Assembly (NCBI GenBank): GCA_004124475.1
Contig: SCKK01000004.1
Span: 1 to 64,000 of the forward strand
Source of the DNA: Fidelibacterota bacterium
Lineage (GTDB): Bacteria > Fidelibacterota > Marinisomatia > Marinisomatales > SCKK01
Length of the DNA stretch: 64,000 nucleotides
Direction of reading: 5' to 3'
How positions within the stretch are numbered: position 1 is the stretch's first letter; the number at the start of each line of letters is the position of its first letter. The translations under genes were made by a program, and so were the position numbers. Below are positions 18,977-26,973 of this stretch, piece by piece. A model generated the notes under the pieces. That model saw nothing but the letters and a program-made list of their open reading frames with translations. It had not been told where the DNA came from and ran no database searches.

Positions 18977-19223
18977 AGTAAATTAGTTTCATCCCAATAT
19001 TCCTTAAGCAGCATTCTTTTCTGATATTTTCACTGGTAGTTGAATATAATAATTGCCCCGATCATTTATGTCGGGGGTAATTATATCTCAAAATACTAAG
19101 GCTTTAGCCCAACTCATGCTTAAACCCGCAAAATGCGTGACAACGCAAGCTTTTTGACATTGACAGCTTCCTGTTTGAAAAATTTGCATAATTCACCATC
19201 ATAATGAAAAAGTAACATAAGAG
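18977..19223 (+). other. Gap with a strong hairpin after the dehydratase gene
   Basis: No gene is seen. Bases 19050-19083 form a hairpin, TAATTGCCCCGA against TCGGGGGTAATTA, around a nine-base loop. It could terminate the polysaccharide transcript, although only a short TTAT run follows it; alternatively it is one of the palindromic repeats. Confidence 0.5.
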
Positions 19224-19890
19224 TAACATCCTGCTTTAGCTGGGTGATAATGATCAATAAGAACATCAATAGTCCGCTTTAGCGGACTTACTAATAACGT
19301 TCAGTTGGGAAGCAGAAATGACACATACTCATACGAGAATCTGGATTCATATCATCTGGGGTACAAAAAATCACCGGAAATGTTTGTTCAAAGAAACCGG
19401 TAAAAAACTATATCGCCATCTTATGAATCTAGGAAATGAAATAGGTGTTCCATTAGAACGGCTTAACATCCAACCTGAACATGTTCACGGACTGATTAAT
19501 TTACCTTCCCGCCTGACCGCCGCAGTCGGGCAGGCTGATAAATTTTTGGCTGATGTATTACAAGAGTTTAAAGGAGAATCATCTCATTGGATTAATGATA
19601 GTCATTTAATGAATGGGAAATTCAGTTGGTCCCGACTCGTCGGGAGGTATGGAGGGTTTTCAGTGAGTATATCACAACTTGAAAAGGTGAAGCGATATAT
19701 TGAAAATCAATCAGAACATCATAGAATAAAAACATTTCAAGAAGAATATGATGAATGGAAAAAGAGGTATGGTATCTTTGATGATTAAAAAAGTATCCCG
19801 ACCTGTCTGCCGACGAGGCAGGCAAGCTTGTCGGGACACTATTCAGGATGTGTTAGTTTATGCAAACCGCCCAGCTAAAGCAGGGTGTTA
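19224..19890 (+). mobile_element. REP-associated Y1 transposase element with inverted flanks
   Basis: The transposase gene is bracketed by TAACATCCTGCTTTAGCTGG at 19224 and its near-perfect inverted copy at 19868-19890 (CCCAGCTAAAGCAGG core). About 21 of 23 bases agree after reversing. A second short hairpin with TCCGC/GCGGA arms lies near 19269. Single transposase genes flanked by inverted GC-rich sequences are the usual arrangement of REP-associated tyrosine transposases (RAYT), which are thought to mobilise small palindromes in trans. Extra palindromes have accumulated just downstream. Confidence 0.7.
19318..19788 (+). CDS. IS200-like/REP-associated tyrosine (Y1) transposase
   Basis: This 156-residue protein has the HUH nuclease pair in QPEHVHGLINLP and the tyrosine nucleophile region QLEKVKRYIENQSEHH near residue 125, with the conserved end FQEEYDEWKKRYGI. 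The family cuts single-stranded DNA at hairpins. Two stretches look inserted against the typical family pattern: residues 65-75 (SRLTAAVGQAD), encoded by a palindrome at 19511-19534, and SRLV in FSWSRLVGRYGG, encoded by the palindrome TCCCGACTCGTCGGGA at 19630-19645. Both keep the frame. The enzyme may therefore carry copies of the element type it moves; activity is uncertain. Confidence 0.85.
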   Translation: MTHTHTRIWIHIIWGTKNHRKCLFKETGKKLYRHLMNLGNEIGVPLERLNIQPEHVHGLINLPSRLTAAVGQADKFLADVLQEFKGESSHWINDSHLMNGKFSWSRLVGRYGGFSVSISQLEKVKRYIENQSEHHRIKTFQEEYDEWKKRYGIFDD

Positions 19891-19965
19891 TTCTTACCTG
19901 CTTCCCGATCCCGACTTTGTCGGGAGGATCCTTCCAGCCCGACATCAGTCTGGCGGGCAGGCTGG
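19796..19965 (+). repeat. Cluster of GC-rich palindromic repeats
   Basis: Three palindromes follow the transposase gene: 19796-19836 (TCCCGA and TCGGGA ends with a CTGCC/GGCAG inner stem), 19909-19925 (TCCCGACTTTGTCGGGA), and 19934-19965 (CCAGCCCGAC with matching GGGCAGGCTGG). All carry the CCCGAC/GTCGGG or CCTGCC/GGCAGG core seen elsewhere in the window. Confidence 0.8.
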
Positions 19966-19984
19966 CGAAAAGACAGGCAATGAC

Positions 19985-21433
19985 ATGATGATTACTATTT
20001 TGTCCTTATCATTTAGGATATACCTTATTTTTATTTCTTTAGTCACTTTTTTATATTCTAACTCCCTCCCAATCCCACCAGACGACCCCACCTACATTTA
20101 TCTCCGCCAGGAATTTCGCAGAACTCACAACTTAAGTTTGTACATACAACCATTCCCTTTTACTACCGATAACTTCAAAATTCCATATTATCATTTACCT
20201 GATAAGAACGGTTATCTGCGAATTGCACCAAGTAGTAAAATATCTGGTGATGTAACGGACATTCAGTATCATTTTTGGGTAGCTGGGAGATGGCAGAACA
20301 TCTCAATTTTAGCTAAACCTGTAGTGGTAAAAGATTACTATGGAGAAGATGTTTTGGGACAGACTTATACTCGCGGAGGAGTGAGTGGTCGTCTCACCAA
20401 TGCGTTTATCCGGTACGGCACAGATAATATTACTCTACAATTAGGTCGCTCTCCCGTCTGGTGGGGACAATCGTGGGAATCATCCATAATTCAATCAGGG
20501 ATCACTCCATCTTACGATCATTTGGATATTCGTATTAACTTAGGTTCTTACCATTTGGAAATTCTTGCCGGACAGTTAGGATCGGAACAAACAGTTGATG
20601 GAAATAGGATAAAACGAAACATAGCCAGTCATCGTCTAACCTGGCTGCCACCACATAAAAAATGGGTTGTTGGGCTTGGTGAACAGATCATTTACACCGG
20701 TGTAAGTAGATCTTTTGAATGGACATACCTTAATCCGTTTGTACCCTATTTTTTTACAGCGCTGGAAAAAGATGAAGAAACCACCAATGGCAGCGATAAT
20801 GATAACTCCATCATATTTTTATATGGTCGATATAATTTTAAAGATAATCTGTCATTTTTTGGGGAATTCATTATAGATGATTATCAGGTAGATAAAAATG
20901 ACACCTCAAATCCTTTGGGATGGAAGGTTGGAATCGATGGAGGTTTTTCAGTCTTAGACCGCGAATTTACTTTTGAAGCAGAATTAAACCGGATTAACAG
21001 TTGGACATATATCCATCATGGTGAATTTACCACCTGGCAAAACAGGGGACATGCAATTGGATACAAATACGGTCCCGACAATTGGTCGGTGATGTTTTTG
21101 GCCGATTACTGGGTGAGGAAAAACATACTTCTATCAGTCAAATACACCCACCTTGAGAAAGGTGCCAATACGCTACAAACGGTGTGGGCTTCTCCAGGTA
21201 CAAAGGATGTCCCCTTCCCAACTCCACCCATTACTATTTATCAATTCACCACTATTTCCCTCTCTTGGCACGCTAAATACGGAATACTGGAAGCCGGCTG
21301 GTCTAATGAACCTTTCCCATCAGACATTGCCTATAGCAGTCCCCCCTATCAAGGGGGGAATTCACGAAGTGAACAGGGGGGTGTCTATCTAAAAGCACAG
21401 CTTGTGTGGGGATTTGGGTTTGATTTGGAGTAA
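19985..21433 (+). CDS. Capsule-assembly Wzi-like outer-membrane protein
   Basis: About 482 residues from the ATG at 19985, where a signal peptide begins (MMITILSLSFRIYLIFISLV); the open frame upstream of this is repeat DNA. The body is rich in alternating aromatic residues, with LGRSPVWWGQSWESSI near residue 155 and YLNPFVPYFF near 240, typical of the Wzi family of outer-membrane beta-barrels that anchor capsule to the surface. Residues near 455 (SPPYQGGNSRSEQGG) are encoded by an in-frame palindromic repeat and look like an insertion into a loop or strand. Its position shortly after the glycan locus supports a surface-polysaccharide role. Confidence 0.82.
   Translation: MMITILSLSFRIYLIFISLVTFLYSNSLPIPPDDPTYIYLRQEFRRTHNLSLYIQPFPFTTDNFKIPYYHLPDKNGYLRIAPSSKISGDVTDIQYHFWVAGRWQNISILAKPVVVKDYYGEDVLGQTYTRGGVSGRLTNAFIRYGTDNITLQLGRSPVWWGQSWESSIIQSGITPSYDHLDIRINLGSYHLEILAGQLGSEQTVDGNRIKRNIASHRLTWLPPHKKWVVGLGEQIIYTGVSRSFEWTYLNPFVPYFFTALEKDEETTNGSDNDNSIIFLYGRYNFKDNLSFFGEFIIDDYQVDKNDTSNPLGWKVGIDGGFSVLDREFTFEAELNRINSWTYIHHGEFTTWQNRGHAIGYKYGPDNWSVMFLADYWVRKNILLSVKYTHLEKGANTLQTVWASPGTKDVPFPTPPITIYQFTTISLSWHAKYGILEAGWSNEPFPSDIAYSSPPYQGGNSRSEQGGVYLKAQLVWGFGFDLE
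21341..21383 (+). repeat. In-frame palindromic repeat inside the Wzi-like gene
   Basis: CCCCCCTATCAAGGGGGG forms a hairpin, followed by AATTCACGAAGTGAA (a second small hairpin) and another G run. It encodes Pro-Pro-Tyr-Gln-Gly-Gly and following polar residues in the coding frame, unlike the aromatic barrel sequence around it. The reading frame is kept. Confidence 0.75.
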
Positions 21434-21971
21434 GATTCACCACTCTGCCCAACAGATAGCATGTGGGAAAGACACCCCGATATACTCCTGCGTCGTCACA
21501 GGGCAGACGAAGGGCACAAAGGATTATTATAACTTCCAGAGGTGTAATTTGCCTGCCCTGTAGGGATCCGTCGGATGACGGAGACCATACAGGGGGTTTG
21601 ATCTTGATTAGGGACTGGGGGCTTGGAGTGAGGATCTAGATGATAACACTGTAAATAAAATGAAAAGGAGATTGAAATGAAGATAAAAAGCCACCGGGAT
21701 TTAGATGTTTGACCCGTCCGTCAGCTGATGGATCCTTTTTTTGCCTGTCCCGATTATTTCGGGGATACAGCATATTCATTTACTTGTCCGCCAACTGACA
21801 TGATGGACTCGCTTAAGATTTACGTCGTATAAAGAAACCAATGAAGGCGGAACCTTACAATGTATCGTTGTGGCCATAACTTTCCCCCATATTTCGTGGG
21901 ACCAGCCGTAATAACATATTGAGTTTATCATAAAATACACGTAATATGTGTACACTTAATATGGAGGAATA
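21434..21971 (+). other. Gene-free gap with palindromic repeats, ending in the vapB promoter region
   Basis: No gene is supported. Repeat-like palindromes lie around 21550-21600 (CCTGCCCTGTAGGGATCCGT and its partner CATACAGGGGG), 21716-21735 (CCGTCAGCTGATGGATCC) and 21746-21766 (CCTGTCCCGATTATTTCGGG). A short frame after GGAGATTGAAATG near 21669 (MKIKSHRDLDV) stops after 11 codons and could be a leftover of the start of a gene. The last 60 bases before 21972 contain the start-site region of the toxin-antitoxin pair. Confidence 0.55.
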
Positions 21972-22199
21972 ATGAATATAACGTTAGCTGTGAGTAGGAA
22001 TATTATTACAAAAGCGCGTGAGTATGCTCAAAAACATAAAACAACACTGAATCAGATTATCCGTGATTACTTGGATGAATTGGTACGGGAAGAATATGGT
22101 GAAGGTGCTGCTGACCGTTTTTTAAGGGTATGTGATCGTGTCGCTGGAGATTCACACGGTTGGACATGGAACAGGGAAAAAGTGTATGAAATTGAATAA
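21972..22199 (+). CDS. VapB-like antitoxin (DUF6364-like)
   Basis: A 75-residue protein with a ribbon-helix-helix-like start (MNITLAVSRNIITKAREYAQ, then KTTLNQIIRDYLDELV) and a C-terminal tail ending WTWNREKVYEIE that would bind the toxin. It overlaps the downstream PIN-domain gene by 14 bases, the normal order for vapBC operons. A GGAGG ribosome-binding site precedes the ATG. It should neutralise VapC and repress the operon (family knowledge). Confidence 0.85.
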   Translation: MNITLAVSRNIITKAREYAQKHKTTLNQIIRDYLDELVREEYGEGAADRFLRVCDRVAGDSHGWTWNREKVYEIE

Positions 22200-22605
22200 A
22201 GTGTTTATTGATTCAAATATCCTGATATATGCTTATGATCGTTCTGCTCGAAGTAAAAGAGAAGCCGCAAAAAGATTGATTTCTGATCTGATAACAACCG
22301 GATTGGGTACTATTTCTACTCAGGTACTACAGGAGTTTTATGTCGTATCCACAAAGAAATTGGGAATTATTCCTGAACTTGCAAAAACTGCCATAGAATC
22401 ACTTCGGGCTCTGGAGATTGTAACTCTTTCACCGGAGTTGATTTTAAGTGCTATTGATACACAATTAAACTGGGATATTTCTTTCTGGGACGCATTGATT
22501 CTTCAAGCTGCCAGTCATTCAAATTGCAAGATCTTATACACGGAAGATTTTAGCCACGGACAATCCTACGGGTCAGTGAAAGTTGTTAATCCGTTCATCT
22601 TATAA
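22186..22605 (+). CDS. vapC: VapC-like PIN-domain ribonuclease toxin
   Basis: The start is the ATG at 22186, giving 139 residues beginning MKLNKVFIDSNILIYAYDRS; the longer open frame upstream is antitoxin sequence. PIN-domain acidic residues are visible: D in VFIDSNILIYAYD, E in VLQEFYVVS, D in ISFWDALILQAA and D in ILYTEDFSHG. These coordinate the metal for RNA cutting. The gene appears intact and is coupled to the antitoxin gene. Confidence 0.9.
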   Translation: MKLNKVFIDSNILIYAYDRSARSKREAAKRLISDLITTGLGTISTQVLQEFYVVSTKKLGIIPELAKTAIESLRALEIVTLSPELILSAIDTQLNWDISFWDALILQAASHSNCKILYTEDFSHGQSYGSVKVVNPFIL

Positions 22606-22867
22606 CCTGGACGAGCCGGTAGGAGCGCCTGTCTGGCGTATTGATGTTGAAGGCAGACCAACCGGCAGGTACTTCCCGTAAAGCTTCGCAACGGGACAGG
22701 TCGTTCCTTACCTGCCCCCGACTATACCTGCCCGGCCATGCCATTCGGATGGGTCATTCAGGCTGGCGGGGCAACCATCTTCCATCACACGACATTATAG
22801 TTATAATTTTGTCCAATATTATTTGACAATATTGTAATTTATTTGGTCATTATGATGTCAAATTTTT
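22606..22867 (+). repeat. Cluster of palindromic repeats between vapC and the AAA pseudogene
   Basis: Several GC-rich repeats occupy this gap: CCGGTAGGAGCGCCTGTCTG with a later ACCAACCGGCAGG, CCCGTAAAGCTTCGCAACGG, and CCTGCCCGGCCATGCC paired with GGCTGGCGGGGCA. They carry the same CCTGCC/GGCAGG core as others here. The remaining 22800-22867 is AT-rich. The loss of the 5' end of the adjacent ATPase gene may be linked to this repeat cluster. Confidence 0.65.
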
Positions 22868-23735
22868 TGTAACAGGGTCGAGCAGTTTTTACTTAAAGAA
22901 TTTGTTTCCGGAGAGCCTGGCGGGGAGAAAAGTGATTTTCGAGCTCTTTCCGTTGGATTTTGAAGAATTTTTGGTATTTAAAGGTATAACCAGGACGTCC
23001 ACCCGGGATTTTCTGAGAATATACAAAGAGAAAAACGAAGTATCTTTTTAGAAATTGAAAAAACATTATGAGGAGTATTTAACGTTTGGCGGATTTCCCC
23101 AAGTTGTACTGACTGAAGATGAATCTCAGAAACAAAGGTATCTTAGTGATATATTTACCTCGTACTTTGAAAAAGATGTAAGGGTAATGGCGGATTTCCG
23201 CCGGATGTCTGCATTTAGAGATTTGTTGTTTCTCCTGATGCAGAGAGTAGGGTCAAAGCTTGAAATAACGAAATTAAGTTCCGAGGTGGGTGTATCAAGA
23301 GAAACAGTTTATTCCTATATTTCTTTTCTGGAAGCCACGTATGTTCTATTCTTGTTACCACCGTTCACATAAGAATGTGGATCGGGAAATTAGCGGAACA
23401 AAGAACGTATACTTTTGTGATAACGGTCTGCTGAATCAGTTTTCCCGTGTTTCAGATGGCAACCTTCCGGAAAATGCGGTTTTCCTGAATCTCCGGAAAT
23501 ATGGCACTCTCAATTATTATCAGAGACGCACCGGAACAGAAATTGATTTCATTCTGAAGGGTAAACTTATTGCCCTGGAAGTAAAAATGAGGGGAACGGC
23601 TGCAGATTATCACAAATTATCAAAAGTTTCTGCATCTCTTAGGTATGAGAGAACATTATCTGATCTCACAGAAATTTGTGGCAGAAGAAGGATTTATTCC
23701 CACATCAAATATTTAAACAAAGTAGGTTTAGCATC
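22868..23735 (+). pseudogene. Remnant of an AAA ATPase with DUF4143 domain
   Basis: Pieces of one protein can be read in order: TGSSSFYLKNLFPESLAGRK from about 22870, FPLDFEEFLVFKG, an in-frame TAG at 23049-23051, LTFGGFPQVVLTEDE, SKLSSEVGVSRETVYSYISF, a frameshift near 23370, then GTKNVYFCDNGLLNQFSRV and RTGTEIDFILKGKLIALEVK. This is the order of the AAA_14/DUF4143 family of ATP-binding proteins. The Walker A half is missing, and both a nonsense codon and a frameshift are present, so it is dead. Confidence 0.85.
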
Positions 23736-23756
23736 CTTAAGTGTAAAAGGAACAAT

Positions 23757-24320
23757 ATGGAAAATCAGAAAAATCGGTTAAAAGATTATTTCAACTTATA
23801 CAAGGAATCAATCTTTAACGAATCCGTTTATGACGATTTGCTGGAGATTAAGGATCTGTGGTTAAATACGAGTAAGCAAAACAAAAAAATTATCTTCGCC
23901 GGGAATGGAGGCAGCGCTGCCATGGCATCTCATGTGGCGGTGGATCTAACCAAGAACGCCGGCGTCCGGGCGATAAATTTCAATGAAGCCGATCTTATTA
24001 CCTGTTTTTCCAACGATTACGGATATGAGGAATGGGTGGCAAAGTCAGTGGAATTTTATGGTGACCAGGGAGACGTCCTCGTACTCATTAGCTCCAGTGG
24101 TCGATCGGTGAACATGCTCAAAGCGGCGGAGACTGCCAAAAAGATGAGCATTGATGTGATCACGTTCTCAGGATTCGATCCGGGAAATCCCTTGCGCCAA
24201 AGTGGTACCTTAAATTTTTGGGTGGATAGTCGAGCATATAACATCGTGGAGATGACCCATCATATCTGGCTGCTGGCTGTGGTTGATATGATCATCGGTT
24301 CCGCAGAGTACTCAGCTTAA
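23757..24320 (+). CDS. SIS-domain phosphosugar isomerase (GmhA-like)
   Basis: About 187 residues from the ATG at 23757; the open frame upstream overlaps the dead ATPase. The SIS fold is shown by IIFAGNGGSAAMASHVAVDL near residue 45, CFSNDYGYEEWVAKSVEFYG near 83, and LVLISSSGRSVNMLKAAETA near 108. The pattern resembles sedoheptulose-7-phosphate isomerase (GmhA), which starts ADP-heptose synthesis, and related sugar-phosphate binders. No other heptose gene is nearby, so the exact sugar is uncertain. Confidence 0.82.
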   Translation: MENQKNRLKDYFNLYKESIFNESVYDDLLEIKDLWLNTSKQNKKIIFAGNGGSAAMASHVAVDLTKNAGVRAINFNEADLITCFSNDYGYEEWVAKSVEFYGDQGDVLVLISSSGRSVNMLKAAETAKKMSIDVITFSGFDPGNPLRQSGTLNFWVDSRAYNIVEMTHHIWLLAVVDMIIGSAEYSA

Positions 24321-24383
24321 AATTTAAGGTACACCTATTCGTCCGGCGGGCGGAGAAGTGTGGCCAAACGGTTCTTAGTAGCT

Positions 24384-25049
24384 TCAATCAAAAAACCGAT
24401 ACCTCAAGCAGCTCCACATTGCCACCAAACCATCTTTAAACCTGATTTTTTTCCCCTCACTCACTGTTCGTCTTTTATAGTTTATCGGGATTTCCAACAC
24501 CTGATATCCATGTCGAAATACTTTTGCCGTAATTTCTGCCTCTAATCCAAACCCATTTGATTTTAGCTTAAGTGACTTGAATATATCAGCAGGGCTTGCT
24601 TTGTAACAAGAAGCCATATCGTTAATCCAGCGTTGGTTGATGATATTTGAGAATAGGGTAATGAGGCGATTCCCGAAGTAGTGGAATGTCCACTGATTTC
24701 TTTTTCCTAGCCATCGACTACCAAAAACCACTTCAGCTTTTCCTTTGATAAGAGGTTCCAAGAGTTTTTTGTAATCATCGGGATCGTATTCCAGATCGCC
24801 ATCCTGTAGAATAACGTAGTCGCCCTTGATAAAGGGAATGGCTGATTGAACAGCCGCACCTTTACCGAGATTCTGTTTATGTTGAATTAAATCGATACCG
24901 GTTACTATTTCCAGAATTTCCTTCGATCCGTCTGTTGAACCATCATCCACTATAATAATTTGAGTCTCGATTTGTACAGACTTGACTTTTTGAATAATCT
25001 CTTCGCAGGTGAATCTTTCGTTATAGATTGAAATAATTACAGATAACAT
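24384..25049 (-). CDS. Family 2 glycosyltransferase (dolichyl/polyprenyl-phosphate mannose-synthase-like)
   Basis: About 221 residues from the ATG at 25049, which gives the normal start MLSVIISIYNE; a TTG 21 bases further out is less likely. GT-A features are IIVDDGSTDGSKEIL near residue 32, KGAAVQSAIPFIKGDYVILQ near 65, and the metal-binding DGDLEYDPDDYKKLL near 86. It ends without the membrane tail seen in some relatives. It is convergent with the SIS gene. It probably transfers a sugar to polyprenyl phosphate. Confidence 0.88.
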   Translation of the reverse strand: MLSVIISIYNERFTCEEIIQKVKSVQIETQIIIVDDGSTDGSKEILEIVTGIDLIQHKQNLGKGAAVQSAIPFIKGDYVILQDGDLEYDPDDYKKLLEPLIKGKAEVVFGSRWLGKRNQWTFHYFGNRLITLFSNIINQRWINDMASCYKASPADIFKSLKLKSNGFGLEAEITAKVFRHGYQVLEIPINYKRRTVSEGKKIRFKDGLVAMWSCLRYRFFD

Positions 25050-25069
25050 ATTACCAAAAACCAATGACA

Positions 25070-25108
25070 AAAAAGGGCGTACCGATTACTCGGGATCGCC
25101 CTTTTTTT
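25070..25108 (-). terminator. Strong intrinsic terminator of the acidic membrane-protein gene
   Basis: Read on the minus strand, AAAAAAAGGGCG and CGCCCTTTTTT enclose an inner CCGA-GTAA-TCGG hairpin. The GC stem is followed by a T run, as in rho-independent terminators. It sits 21 bases beyond the stop at 25130 and just upstream of the GT2 gene, so it separates the two minus-strand genes. The A run on the other side allows it to work in both directions. Confidence 0.88.
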
Positions 25109-25129
25109 ATTTTTATGATCAACAGGTGA

Positions 25130-25912
25130 TTACATAGGTAACGGATACCCGACAGTCACATATCCTCTAAGGTAAAAAGTAGTGGTGCTAGCTCCATCAA
25201 TATCAGTAAGTAAATTTCCGTTGGCCCCTACGGTAATGATAACGGGAAGTTTTTGAGGAATAAGTGCATTTACCAGAATTCCCGCACCAGCAGCTAGCCC
25301 AATCCCTTCACCAAAGATTCCTGCGCCGCCATAAAGAGTAAGTGGAACGGGGAGTGGGACTATGTCATTTGCTTGAAAAGACACAGACGGCCAGATTTCA
25401 AGAACACTCGCATCTTTGTCTCCTCCCCATTCGCCAGAGCCTGTAGCAATCACAAGTCCTAAATTAAAGGTAATTGGACCTAATGGAATGGCAAGTGGTG
25501 TTTGTAAGATTACTCCGAATCCTATTGGACCGGATGCTAAATAATCTCCTGATATCAGGGCACCACCCAATGCAGCACTAATTACAAATCCTGGTTTGGC
25601 AACTTCGGCTTCCAATGCTTCTTCTGCTTCTGCTATTTCTTCTATCGCTTCTTCCTCAGCTGCTATTTCTACTTCTTCTTCGACGGCTTCTTCTACAGCT
25701 TCAGCAGCCGCCTCTTCAACGACTGCTTCTTCCTCAACAGCAGTTTCTTCCTGCACTGCTTCTTCCTCAACAGCAGTTTCTTCCTGCACTGCTTCTTCTT
25801 CTGTAATGGCTTCCTCTTGACCTGTTGCTTCTTCTTCCTCCTGCGCTATAATTGGAGCAAAAGCAACTGCAAGGATAAACACTACACTTAAGATTGGATT
25901 AAAATATTTCAT
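25130..25912 (-). CDS. Outer-membrane-like protein with acidic Glu/Ala-rich segment
   Basis: A 260-residue protein with a signal peptide (MKYFNPILSVVFILAVAFAP, cut near AQ), then about 80 residues made almost only of Glu, Ala, Val and Ile, then a glycine-rich region with alternating hydrophobic residues (GFVISAALGGALISGDYLAS onward) that looks like a small beta-barrel or sheet protein. The acidic region contains a perfect 33-base tandem repeat (25725-25790) encoding two copies of an 11-residue unit. No family is recognised. It has its own promoter and terminator. Confidence 0.7.
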   Translation of the reverse strand: MKYFNPILSVVFILAVAFAPIIAQEEEEATGQEEAITEEEAVQEETAVEEEAVQEETAVEEEAVVEEAAAEAVEEAVEEEVEIAAEEEAIEEIAEAEEALEAEVAKPGFVISAALGGALISGDYLASGPIGFGVILQTPLAIPLGPITFNLGLVIATGSGEWGGDKDASVLEIWPSVSFQANDIVPLPVPLTLYGGAGIFGEGIGLAAGAGILVNALIPQKLPVIITVGANGNLLTDIDGASTTTFYLRGYVTVGYPLPM

Positions 25913-25959
25913 ATTCTACTCCTTCACTCATCATTAATTGTTTTCTGACCCCTATAGGG

Positions 25960-25988
25960 ATATTAACCGTTTTGTTTAACATTGTCAA
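25960..25988 (-). promoter_or_regulatory. Sigma-70-like promoter of the acidic membrane-protein gene
   Basis: On the minus strand TTGACA (25983-25988) and TAATAT (25960-25965) are 17 bases apart. The -10 box lies about 48 bases before the ATG, and a GAAGGAG ribosome-binding site is just before the start. Confidence 0.6.
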
Positions 25989-26040
25989 CACTTTGTTGTA
26001 ATTATTTTTAGTAATATTTTTTAGGTACTTAATCATGTTC

Positions 26041-26260
26041 CAAATATTCAGGATGCATTTTGTGCTTGCCCTGCCCGCCTGCCGCCTGCCTGCTGCAGGC
26101 AGGGAGTGAAACGGCCTGCCTGTCGTACCAACATAGCAGACAGGCGGACAGGTATAGCGAGGAATCCCGAAGTTTCAGGATTTTTGGTTTTCCTCCACAG
26201 GAGACCCTACGGGTCCATAGGATCCGTCAGCTGACGGACGGTTTTGTCTGAGTTATGTGT
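26041..26260 (+). repeat. Cluster of GC-rich palindromic repeats
   Basis: Runs of GCCTGCC/GGCAGGC palindromes occupy 26065-26155, including CCTGCCTGCTGCAGGCAGG and CCTGCCTGTCG with CAGACAGGCGGACAGG. GGATCCGTCAGCTGACGGAC follows at 26220-26240. A 63-residue open frame across this block is a by-product of the repeats and not a gene. Confidence 0.75.
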
Positions 26261-26298
26261 TCGTTGATATTTTTAAAGTAACCAAAGGAGGATATTCA

Positions 26299-26871
26299 AT
26301 GGAAAAACATCGTATTGCTGTGAATGACTTTGTCAGGCGTCAAACAAAAAGTTCAGGGAAAACGTATTCTCGTGACCTATCATTTGAAGAAATTGTCGAT
26401 TATGTAGAATTACGATTTAATAATGGGTTTTTTCGAAAAGGATACCGAGATGGAGTAGTGATCGTGGAAGGAACCTACGCAATAGCAAAACATTTTATCT
26501 GTCCTTATGTTAAAATTGATAAGAACACTATTCTTAAAGCGGAATGGGTAACACGGAGGAAAGGGGAGGAACCGTATATTCAAATTAGAGCGATGAATCC
26601 TGAAGTTTCGGGACTCAAAGCGAAAAAAATAGAATTCATACTTTACCGTCATGACGTACTTAAAGAAAATAATGAGAATACAACCGATACGGAGTGGGAG
26701 TTAGTCAGCATCCACGCTATTCCGGAGGGAGTAGACAAATTACCTATTGGACCTGTGACCATGATGCGAAATCAACTCCAACTCCCCGGAGGAACGGCCG
26801 CTCACTATTCATCAGATGATTGGGCGGAATCGGTGAGGTTCTGGCACCAATATGCTTCTCTGGAACCGTAA
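26299..26871 (+). CDS. Conserved hypothetical protein, DUF3228-like
   Basis: The start is the ATG at 26299, directly after an AAAGGAGG ribosome-binding site at 26284-26291; this gives 190 residues. No signal peptide or membrane segment is present. The C-terminal block PIGPVTMMRNQLQLPGGTAA followed by SDDWAESVRFWHQYA resembles DUF3228 proteins, whose function is unknown. The assignment rests on memory of that motif and is moderate. It stands alone, with repeats upstream. Confidence 0.6.
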   Translation: MEKHRIAVNDFVRRQTKSSGKTYSRDLSFEEIVDYVELRFNNGFFRKGYRDGVVIVEGTYAIAKHFICPYVKIDKNTILKAEWVTRRKGEEPYIQIRAMNPEVSGLKAKKIEFILYRHDVLKENNENTTDTEWELVSIHAIPEGVDKLPIGPVTMMRNQLQLPGGTAAHYSSDDWAESVRFWHQYASLEP

Positions 26872-26973
26872 CAGTAATAATAATTCTAAAAAAATCAATA
26901 CTTGAAGTTCAATCAACGTTTTCAAATTACTTCACATTTTCTTAGTTTATAGACGTAAAAATATAGGATTAAT

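Noticed and set aside
25596-25820. Ser/Ala-rich and Leu-rich open frames on the + strand
   Set aside because: They are mirror frames of the Glu/Ala-rich coding repeat on the minus strand; the composition follows directly from the repeat.
26060-26251. A 63-codon frame rich in Cys and Pro
   Set aside because: It is formed by tandem palindromic repeats and has no ribosome-binding site.
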